Of a stretch of 64,000 nucleotides of DNA, positions 55,601 to 63,200 are shown one piece after another. The position numbers were made by a program, and so were the translations under genes. Each line of letters starts with the position of its first letter. Position 1 is the stretch's first letter. This DNA comes from Amycolatopsis cihanbeyliensis. GTDB lineage: Bacteria; Actinomycetota; Actinomycetes; Mycobacteriales; Pseudonocardiaceae. Where the stretch lies: NCBI RefSeq assembly GCF_006715045.1, contig NZ_VFML01000001.1, forward strand, positions 1,642,501-1,706,500, given 5' to 3'. A model generated the notes under the pieces. It was not told where the DNA came from. It saw nothing but the letters and a program-made list of their open reading frames with translations, and searched no databases.

Positions 55601-58600
55601 AGGCAACCGCGCGGACCCGGCCGCTCACCCCCACCCTGGGTGCGTTCGACCTCGAGGTGACCGCGCGGTCCACCCCGGACGGATGGGACGTCGAGGTGCG
55701 CGGCGCCACCGAGACGTTCGAGCCCGCCGGCGTCGAACACCTCGCCTCGGCGCTGGCGCGGCTGCTCACCGGCGTGGCCGAACGGCCGGGTGCCCCGCTG
55801 GGCACGATCGACCTGCTGGACGCGCGGGAACGGCACCGGCTGCTGGTCGAACCGAACCGGCGGACGCTGCCCGAGCGGCCCACCGAGGTGCTGGGCCTGG
55901 TGGCCGAGTGGGTGGCCCGCACCCCGGAGGCGACCGCGGTCAGCGCCTCCGACGGGGGACTCAGCTACCGGGAGCTGGACGCCCTTTCCGACGGCGTCGC
56001 CGCCTGGCTGCGCGGCCAGGACCTCCCCGTGGAGGGACCGGTGGCCACCCGGATGGGGCGGTGCCGGGAACTGCCGGCCGTGGTGCTGGGCATCTGGAAG
56101 GCCGGCGGGGTGTACGTGCCGCTGGACCCCGCGCATCCGGACGAGCGGCACCGCCGGATCCTCGCCGACTGCGGGCCACACGCGGTGCTCACCGACCGGC
56201 CCGACCTGGACACCGGCCCGATCCCCACCCTGGCGATCGCCGATCTCCGCCCGGCGGCACCCGGACCGGCCCACCGGCCGGAGCCCGGCCAGCTCGCGTA
56301 CGTGGGCTACACCTCCGGGTCGACCGGAGCGCCGAAGGGCGTGCAGTGCACCCAACGGGGGCTGGCCAACCAGCTGCTGTGGTCGCGGCAGGCGTACCCG
56401 CTCCAGCCGGGAGAAGCGTCGGCGCAGGTGGCCGCCGTCGGCTTCGACATCTCGCTGTGGGAGATGTTCCACCCGCTGGCCAGCGGGGGCCGGTTGGTGG
56501 TGCTGGACCAGGACCGGCACGGGGACGTGGCCGCGATCGCGGACCTGGTGGCCGCGGAGCGGGTGGCCGTGCTGCACCTGGTGCCCACCCTGCTGGAGCA
56601 CTACCTGGAACTGCGGCCCGCCGACTCCCTGCGGGACGTGGTGTGCGGCGGGGAAAGCCCCTCCCCCGGCCTGCCTGCCCGGTTCGCCGCGCGGATGTCC
56701 GCCACCCTGCACCACACCTACGGACCCACCGAGGCGTCGATCATCGCCACGCACTGGCGCTCCCCCGCCGATCCCGGGCCCGGCGGGGTGCCGCTGGGCC
56801 GGCCGCTGCCGAACGCGCGGGTGTACCTGCTGGACCCGCGAGGCATGCCGGTGCCGGTCGGCGTGCTCGGCGAGCTGGTCCTCGGCGGCGAGGTGCTGGC
56901 AAGGGGCTACCTCGGGCGGCCGGCGGCGACCGCGGAACGGTTCCTGCCGGACCCGTTCGCCGGCGTCCCGGGCGCGCGGATGTACCGCACCGGCGACCTC
57001 GCCCGGTACCGCGCGGACGGCAGCCTGGAGTTCGTGGGCCGGGCCGACCGGCAGGTGAAGATCGCCGGGGTGCGGATCGAGCCCCGCGAGGTGGAGGCCG
57101 CCCTCGGTGCCGACCCGCGGGTGGCCGCCTGCGCGGTCCTGCCCAGGGAGGACCCGGCGGGGGTGGTGAGCCTGGTGGGCTACCTGGTGCCTGCCGACCC
57201 GGCCACCGACCTCGACCGGCTCAGCACCGAACTGCACGCGGCACTGCGGGAACGGCTTCCTCGCGCGATGGTGCCGGCACGGCTGGTGCCGCTGGCCGAA
57301 CTGCCGATCGGGGTGAACGGCAAGCTGGATGTGGCCGCGCTGCCGGATCCCGTGCCGCCCACGGTGCCGGAGGAGGATGTCCGGCCCGGCACCGAACCGG
57401 AGCGCACCCTGGCCGCCATCTGGTCCCAGGTGGTGCCGGCCACCGGCGGGCGCCGGATCGGCCCGCGGGACAACTTCTTCGACCTCGGCGGTGACTCGGT
57501 GAGCGCGATCCGGGTGGTGGCAAGGGCGCGGGCGGCCGGCCTGCGCGTCGAGCTCGGGCAGGTGCTGCGCTCCCCGACGCTGGCCGACCTCGCGGCCTCG
57601 GCGCTGCCGGCCGAGGAGCCCGCGGCGACACCGCTCCCCGCCGCGGACGGCCGGGTGTGGCTCACCCCGGCGCAGCGCCGGTTCCTGGCCACGGCGGGAC
57701 GCCGGCCAGGCCACCTCAACCAGGCCGTGCTGACCGAGCCCATCGAGCGGGTCGAGCCGGAGCCGCTGCGGGCGGCGCTGCGCGCGGTGGCCGCGCACCA
57801 CGACGCCTTCCGGCTACGGGCGGTGTGGGACGGCCGGGGTTGGCGGGAGCACGCCGTCCTCACCCCGCCGGCGGACTCCCTGGCCACCGTGGTGGTGGCG
57901 GACGTCCCGCTGACGGAGGATTCGCTCGCGGCACTGGCCCGGCCCGTGCACGAGGCCATGGACATCGAGCACGGGCCCGTACTGGCCGCCCTGCTCGGCG
58001 AGCGGCCGGACGGCGGGCAGGCGGTGCTGCTGGTCGCCCACCACCTCGCGGTGGACACCGCGTCCTGGGAGGTCGTTCTGTCCGATCTGGACACCGCGTA
58101 CCGGCGGGTGTCGCGGGGCGAACCGGTGAACCTGCCGAAGCCGGCCACCCCACTCGCGGAGTTCGCCCGCGCCCTGCCCACGCTCGCCGCACGCCTGGAC
58201 ACCCCCGGGCAACGCGAGCACTGGCGACGGCAACTCGCGGACCTGCCCCGGCTTCCGGCCACCGCAGGGGGCGACGACGGCGGCCCCGAACCGGTGACGC
58301 TCGAACTGGGCGAACCGGCCACCGGGGCGCTGCTCGCGGCGACCTCCCGGCACCGGCTGCGGGTGGACGAGCTCCTGCTGGCCGCGCTGGCCCGCGCCAT
58401 CGCCCGGTGGACAGGGGACCGGCACGCGGCGGTGCTGCGCGAGACACACGGCCGTTCGGGCCTGCCCGGCCCGGTCGACCTGACCGGCACGGTCGGCTGG
58501 CTCACCGGTATCCACCCGCTGCGTGTCGACTTGTCCACGGTGGAGGATCCGCTGGGTGCCCTGCGGGCCACCCGGAGGGCGCTGGCCGCGGTACCGGACG

Positions 58601-60237
58601 GCGGAGTGGGCTACGGCCTGCTACGGGCCGACGACGGGCCCGAACCGGAGGTGGTGGTGAACTACCTCGGTTCCACCGCGGGCGGCCCCGGGCCGGGCCT
58701 GTTCGCGCGCGCCGAGCGGCAGGTGGTCGGCGCGGACACCGCCGCGGAGCACGCCACCCCGCGGGGGATCGAAGTGCTCGCCGGCATCGACGGCCGCGGG
58801 CTGTGGGTGGAGTGGTTGCGCGATCCCGACCGCTTCGCCCGCGGCACGATGCTGCGGCTGGCCGGCGAACTGCGCACCGAACTGGCCGAGCTGGTGTCCT
58901 CGTTGGACGGACCGTTCGGTGTCGCCTGCGTGGCCGCCGACTTCCCCGCCGTGGACCTGCCCGAGCCACAACTGCGCGCGCTGCTGACCGCCCGCCCCGA
59001 TACCCGCGCGGTGCTGCCGCTGTCCCCGGCGCAGCAGGGCATGCTGGCCTGGCACCTCGCCCACCCCGGGTCGGCCTCTTACCACACGCAGATCCTGTTC
59101 GCGCTGGAAGGCGACGTGGACGAGGCGGCGCTGCGCTGGGCATGGCGGCAGGTGGTGGCGCACACCGACGTGTTCCGGTCCGCCTTCCCCAGTGCCGGGT
59201 TGGACGAGCCGGCGCAGGTGATCGGCGCCGGACCGGAACCGGACTGGCGGCGGCACACCGGCTCCGCGGCGGACCTGGACGCGGTGCTGGCCGCCGACCG
59301 CGCCGAGCCGTTCGACCTGACAAGGCCGGGAGCGCAACGCTGGCACTGGGTGGACGGCGGCCCGGAGGGCCGGTGGCTGCTGTGGAGCCACCACCACATC
59401 CTGCTCGACGGCTGGAGCCTGCCGCTGGTGCTCGCCGATGTCGCGGACGCCCACACCGCGCGGGTCGCCGGGCGTCCCTGGACGCCGCCGCGCAGGCCCG
59501 GCTACGACGCCTACCTGTCCTGGCTGTCCACTCAGGACGAGCAGAGCGGGGAGCGGTTCTGGCGCGCGGCGCTGGCCGGCGCCACGCCGACCCGGCTCGG
59601 CCGCCCGACCCACGGCGGTTCGGCCGCGCTGGTCACCGCCGAGCTCTCGGCACCGGCGACGGCCGCGCTGGCCAGGCTGGCCGAGCGCAGCAGGGCCACG
59701 CTGCACTCGGTGGTACTGGCAGGCTGGTCACTGCTGCTCAGCCAGCGCTGCGCGAACCGGGACCTGGTGTTCGGCGTGGTGATGTCCCTGCGGCCGGACG
59801 AGATCCCCGGTGCCGAGCACCTGATCGGGCTGTGCCTGAACACGGTGCCGCTGCGGGTAAGGGTGGACGAGGACGGCGAGTTGCCCGCGCTGTTCGGTCA
59901 GGTGCAGCAGGGCCTGGTGGAGGCGTACCAGCACGCGGCCCACCCGCCGTCCCGCATCCGCGAGTGGGCCGGGGCGGCGGACGCGCTGTTCGACAACATC
60001 GTGGTGTTCGAGAACTATCCTGGCGACCGCACCGGCCAGGACCTCGGCGAGCACGGCCGGTTGCGGGTGGTTCGCACGGTGGAGAACACCGAGTTCGCCG
60101 TCTCCCTGACCGTACTGCCCGGCGACCGGCTGACCTTCGAGCTGACCTACTCCGACCACGCACTGACCTCAGCCGAGGCGACCGGGCTGGTCCGCCGCCT
60201 CGCCCGGCTGCTGGAACGCATCGCCGAGAGCCCGTGA
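49603..60237 (+). CDS. NocA-like trimodular NRPS (A-T-C-A-T-C-A-T-E-C)
   Basis: This 3544-aa synthetase starts directly with an A-domain. A1 has YTSGSTGRPKG (~162), specificity residues D208 onward read DIWHVGAITK, and T1 has FFALGGHSL (Ser 554). C2 has HHLVCDRW (744-751, Arg in place of Gly). A2 code is DVENVGAIGK, with Glu at the Trp239 position fitting a basic substrate such as Arg, and T2 has Ser 1589. C3 has HHIAADG (1776-1782). A3 code is DIWHVGTIIK, and T3 has FFDLGGDS (Ser 2632). The epimerase has HHLAVDT (2813) and VVNYLG (~3017). The final C4 has HHHILLDGW (3263). A1 and A3 share the D-I-x-H-x-G of Hpg codes. This order is that expected of NocA, giving L-Hpg-L-Arg-D-Hpg and the condensation domain for module 4. 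Codes were aligned by eye to GrsA. Confidence 0.93.
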   Translation: MADSRQDGERGLRIEHRPGEVWRLIAAVLAEGNERVAAMRGDRSLSCSTVAGRSAALAERLRAAGVGPERPVAVLVEDGLDLLVACLAVFRAGGVYLPMDPEWPAGRLAAVLADARPVVAIVSGGTPPIEVPTLPVEAGNSGGYGHGGWPEPEPEQAAYLTYTSGSTGRPKGVLVSHGALANRMLWWQRTYPLRAGDVLLATASPSFDISVWELLAGLLAGARLVLAEHRVHGIVPYLQELMSARRVTVAHLVPSVLDELLAGMADGERLDLRLAVCGGESVPPSLRDRLLDRSDARLVHAYGPTETTITVVHDECRRGDPADAVPLGRPMHNTAMAIVDTEGRRVPLGESGELVIGGAALARGYLGLPAETAARFVPDSLGLDPAGGGRLYRTGDRVRRLPDGRILFLGRLDDQFKVRGHRVDPAEIESLLQQHPAVNRAAVRPAGAGNGTEGHRVVAYIQGDAEPERLREHLADRVAQAVVPTRWVFLERFPLMPNGKVDRAALPEAPDRVEGPVSEAGTELERELCALWADLLGVGSVGAADDFFALGGHSLIATRTVAAVWHRHRVRLSLADVLRARTVAELATRVEKLAAGEREPEPVPVSTVADELPLSRAQARILFEEEFLGGPGLFSVPVLTRWRGPVDETALRAALDGLVRRHPTLRSALAEDTEPARLLVGAATEVPFSREDLRALDPAARATRVAEAEEEMLAEPFDLGRPPLLRARLARLDEEEHVFLLVLHHLVCDRWSMRVLVEDLHELYAAARAGRAPRLDPPAHPLATVARPGGEAETARILDYWTSRLDGVPLDLDLTVGRRLRADHGHRAGRVLRLLPPERAAALAELCSARGVTPFMVLLAAFQVLLHRFSDANDVVVGAPVADRDLPGAEAVVSMLVHTVPLRADLRGNPRFAEVLDQCREAVLAAHQHQAVPIERLAGALGRRRGSGHHPLMRHLMVWEDSPGPPVELPGVTAEPMRPSARTTAFDLTLIARAWADEIDLELEFNQDALDASAAETLADAFTTSFADFLAEPNLRIGAARLTERTPAPGLVGPVEPPAPGLVGLVRAAAARRPEAAAVLDGSTVTGYAGLLRHADAVAARIRAAGGGTGDVVGVCLPRSATLVAALLGILEAGCAFLPLSPDDPDERVGRQLAVSGARWVVTTDTDRFAHLGVPVLPAEPDDPTAGTAATPPEPATDDPAYVIFTSGSTGEPKGVVVEHGALADHVRWAVSEYRLSPADRALQFCSVTFDVLLEEVFPTLAAGAAVVLRSEEAATSARALLAQCAASGVTVLNLPTGYWERLTEALIEDELAWPRSARLVVVGGQQADRATVDRWHRRVTGVRLLNAYGPTEVTIGATVAALLPGEEPPPIGVPIPNTRAYLLDRYLTPVPEGTVAELYLAGSGLARGYASRPGLTAERFLPDPFATGRTMYRTGDLAYCRRGVLYFVGRADRQVKVRGYRVELDEVERALAAHPLVDEAAVLTRDDHLEAHVATRPGVDTRELRAHLADRLPAFMVPSVVEVTSALPKTATGKVDRAGLAPVPARLAADFQPPRDDRERAACALWAEVLDVSTVGIRDSFFALGGHSLLAMDLVRRMRKRGYPGLRMPDLFEHPTIEALAPWAADAPAAEPAPVPGATPPPWAPLSWTQLGIWAQAATAAAGTFHLPVVLRLSGPLAEPALRAALEALATRHDLLRCVLEEGADGPNWRVACGTPVPLRVLDLPAAGLDARVRELIAEPFDLAAAPPVRWTLLRLSQDGDENDASDHALVIVLHHIAADGWSASGLVRELAELYAAEVERRPARLDPAPSFLALAAADRAAPPDEAGLAFWAETLRGAPERMDLPAERLPGAPRDPGRHSARLPLPRHAATALGELALRERSTVFITLLAGVQAWLARCCRQPDVVVGTPVADRDGAATAGVVGPLVNVLPIRTEVDPAGSFAEHLARTRAAVLAAFEHRSVPTQRIVRHLGLSGRGLSRVVFDLDDAATPETVPFGQATARTRPLTPTLGAFDLEVTARSTPDGWDVEVRGATETFEPAGVEHLASALARLLTGVAERPGAPLGTIDLLDARERHRLLVEPNRRTLPERPTEVLGLVAEWVARTPEATAVSASDGGLSYRELDALSDGVAAWLRGQDLPVEGPVATRMGRCRELPAVVLGIWKAGGVYVPLDPAHPDERHRRILADCGPHAVLTDRPDLDTGPIPTLAIADLRPAAPGPAHRPEPGQLAYVGYTSGSTGAPKGVQCTQRGLANQLLWSRQAYPLQPGEASAQVAAVGFDISLWEMFHPLASGGRLVVLDQDRHGDVAAIADLVAAERVAVLHLVPTLLEHYLELRPADSLRDVVCGGESPSPGLPARFAARMSATLHHTYGPTEASIIATHWRSPADPGPGGVPLGRPLPNARVYLLDPRGMPVPVGVLGELVLGGEVLARGYLGRPAATAERFLPDPFAGVPGARMYRTGDLARYRADGSLEFVGRADRQVKIAGVRIEPREVEAALGADPRVAACAVLPREDPAGVVSLVGYLVPADPATDLDRLSTELHAALRERLPRAMVPARLVPLAELPIGVNGKLDVAALPDPVPPTVPEEDVRPGTEPERTLAAIWSQVVPATGGRRIGPRDNFFDLGGDSVSAIRVVARARAAGLRVELGQVLRSPTLADLAASALPAEEPAATPLPAADGRVWLTPAQRRFLATAGRRPGHLNQAVLTEPIERVEPEPLRAALRAVAAHHDAFRLRAVWDGRGWREHAVLTPPADSLATVVVADVPLTEDSLAALARPVHEAMDIEHGPVLAALLGERPDGGQAVLLVAHHLAVDTASWEVVLSDLDTAYRRVSRGEPVNLPKPATPLAEFARALPTLAARLDTPGQREHWRRQLADLPRLPATAGGDDGGPEPVTLELGEPATGALLAATSRHRLRVDELLLAALARAIARWTGDRHAAVLRETHGRSGLPGPVDLTGTVGWLTGIHPLRVDLSTVEDPLGALRATRRALAAVPDGGVGYGLLRADDGPEPEVVVNYLGSTAGGPGPGLFARAERQVVGADTAAEHATPRGIEVLAGIDGRGLWVEWLRDPDRFARGTMLRLAGELRTELAELVSSLDGPFGVACVAADFPAVDLPEPQLRALLTARPDTRAVLPLSPAQQGMLAWHLAHPGSASYHTQILFALEGDVDEAALRWAWRQVVAHTDVFRSAFPSAGLDEPAQVIGAGPEPDWRRHTGSAADLDAVLAADRAEPFDLTRPGAQRWHWVDGGPEGRWLLWSHHHILLDGWSLPLVLADVADAHTARVAGRPWTPPRRPGYDAYLSWLSTQDEQSGERFWRAALAGATPTRLGRPTHGGSAALVTAELSAPATAALARLAERSRATLHSVVLAGWSLLLSQRCANRDLVFGVVMSLRPDEIPGAEHLIGLCLNTVPLRVRVDEDGELPALFGQVQQGLVEAYQHAAHPPSRIREWAGAADALFDNIVVFENYPGDRTGQDLGEHGRLRVVRTVENTEFAVSLTVLPGDRLTFELTYSDHALTSAEATGLVRRLARLLERIAESP

Positions 60238-60269
60238 CCCAGAGGCAAGCCAGAGGAAGAAGGAACACC

Positions 60270-63200
60270 GTGACCCTCCGCGTGCGCGACCTGTTCGCCG
60301 ATGAAGCCGACGAAGCCACCGCGCAACTGGCCGCGTGGAACGACACCGCCCGCGACTTCCCCACCGACGTGGGCATCCACCAGCTCATCCAGCGGCAGGC
60401 CGCCGAGCATGGCGCGCGGCCGGCCGTCACCTGCGCCGGGTCCACCCTGAGCTACGCGGAGCTGGACGCGGCGGCGGCCGACCTGGCGGCGCGGCTGGCC
60501 GCGCTGGGCGTGCGGCCGGGCGACGTGGTGGCCATCGCGCTGGCTCCTTCCGCCGAGCGGATCACCGCCGTACTCGGCGTGCTGTACGCGGGCGCCGCCT
60601 ACCTGCCGCTGGACCTGGAGCAACCGGCCCAGCGGTTGGAGTTCCTGCTCACCGACGCCAGCACGGCCGCGCTGGTCACCGACACGGCCGCGCGGGCGGA
60701 GAAACCGCTCGCACATACCGGGTCCACCCTGCTGCTCGACCGGTTGCCGCACGCGGAACGCCCGCCGGCCGCGTTCCCCGGCGCCGACCTGCCCGCCTAC
60801 GTCATCTACACCTCCGGCTCCACCGGCCGCCCCAAGGGCGTGCAGGTCGGCCACCGCAGCCTCGTCAACCGTCTACTGTGGATGCGCGATCGCTACCGGG
60901 TCGGTCCGGATGACGTGATCCTGCACAAGACCTCCTTCGGCTTCGATGTCTCCGTCTGGGAGCAGTTGCTGCCGCTGCTCACCGGGGCCCGCCTGGTGAT
61001 CACCCCGCAGCGGGCGCGCAGGGACGCCGCCGCGATGGTGCGGCTGATCCGCGCGGAATCGGTCACCATGCTGCACTTCGTGCCCTCCCTGCTGCCCGCG
61101 TTCCTGGACGTGGCCGAGGTCGAGCGGGCCGGTTCGCTGCGGGTGGCCGTCTCCAGCGGTGAGGCGCTGCCCAAGCCGGTGGCACTGGAGTTCCTCCGCA
61201 GGCTGCCGCACTGCGCCCTGCACAACCTCTACGGGCCGACCGAGGCCACGATCGACGTCACCCACTGGCCGGTGGACGCCGCGGACGAGCGGCCCTTCGT
61301 GCCGATCGGCACCCCGATCGACAACACCCGGATGTACGTGCTCGACGACGAGCTGCGACCGCTGCCGGTGGGCGCGGAGGGTGAGCTGTGCGTCGGCGGG
61401 CAGGCCGTGGCCGTGGGGTACCTGGGGCGGCCGGGGCTGACCGCGGAGAAGTTCGTGCCCGACCCGTTCGGCGCGCCCGGCGAGCGGCTCTACCGCACCG
61501 GCGACCGGGCCCGGTTCGGCCCGGACGGCGTCCTCGAGTACCTGGGTCGCAGGGACGGCCAGGTCAAGCTGCGCGGCTACCGGATCGAGCTGGGTGAGAT
61601 CGAGACGGCCCTGCTGGAGTCAGAGCTGGTCCGGCAGGCCGCGGTGGTGCTACGCGGCCCCGCCGGGGCGCAGCGGCTGGTGGGTTTCGTCTCCGGCCGC
61701 CCCGGGGCCGCGGCCGAGCGGGAGCGGGCGAGCACCGAGGTGCTGGCCCGGCTGTCCACGACGCTGCCCGCGTACCAGGTGCCCAGCGAGCTGGTGTGGC
61801 TGGACGCACTGCCGTTGAGCGCCTCCGGCAAGGTGGACCGGGCCGCGCTACCCGAGGTGACCGTCGCCGCGGAGTCCTCGGCGGCGCCGGGCACGCCGAC
61901 CGAGCGGGCCCTCGCTGAGCTGTGGGCGGAGCTGCTCGGCGGCCAGGAGCCCGGGGTGGACGCCGACTTCTTCCGCTCCGGTGGCGACTCGGTGTCCAGC
62001 ATGCGGCTCGCCGCCAGGGCGCAGGGGCAGGACATCCGGCTCGAGGTGGCGCACATCTTCAACCACCGCACCATCCGTGGCATGGCCGCCGCCGCGGACG
62101 AGGCCACCGGCCGGCCCGCCACCGAGGAGCCCGCGGAGGAGACGCTGCTGGCCGGCATCGACCCCGAACGGCTGGACGCGGTACGCGCCCTGCCCGGGGT
62201 CGTCGACGTGTACCCGCTGGCCCCGATGCAGGCCGGGATGTTGTTCCGCGGGCTGTACTGGCCCGATTCCGACGCCTACTTCAACCAGAACGTGCTGGAA
62301 CTGGTGGGCGGGGCGGACGAGGACGCGCTACACGAGGCGTGGCGGCGGGTCGCCGACCGGTACGAGATCCTGCGCACCGGCTTCGTCTGGGAGGACCTGG
62401 CCGAGCCCCTGCAGTATGTGCGCTCCGACATCCGGCCACCGTGGACGGTGCTGGACTGGTCCGACCGCGATCCGGACAGCCATCCCGCCTTACTGGACCG
62501 GCTGCTCGCCGACGATCGGGAGGCGGGCCTGGGGCTGGACGCCTGCCCGCTGTACCGGCTCACGCTGGTCCGGCTCGGCGGCGACCGGCACTACCTGCTG
62601 TGGAGTCACCACCACATCCTGCTCGACGGCTGGTGCCTCTCGCTGATCTGGGGCGACATGTTCCGGATGTACGAAGACCTGGTGCGGGGCCACGAAACCC
62701 AGCTCACGCCGTGCCGGCCGTACCGGGACTACGTGCGTTGGATCCGCGCCAAGTCCGCCGAGGGCGACGCCTCCGAGCGGTTCTGGCGGGAGTACCTGCG
62801 GGACCTGTCCCCGGTCCCGTTCTCGGACGTTCCCGCCGACAGGGAAGGCCTGTTCCACACGATCGTCCACGAGTTCTCCGAGCCGCTGACCAGGCTGGTC
62901 AACGAGGCCGCCCGCGGTCACGGCGTCACAGCCAACGCGATCACCCAGGCCGCGTGGAGCATGCTGCTGGCCCTGCGCTCCGATGCCGAGGAGGTGGTGC
63001 ACGGCCTGACCATCGCCGGCCGCCCGCCCGAGTTGGCCGGCTCGGAGACCATGGTCGGCCTGTTCATCAACACGGTGCCGCTGCGCATCCGGCTCGACCC
63101 GGACCGCACGGTGACCGAGCTGCTGGAGGCCATCCACCACGACCTCGCCGCCACCGCCGCGCACGGCTACGTCCCCCTCGCCCAGATCAAGTCGTGGGGC

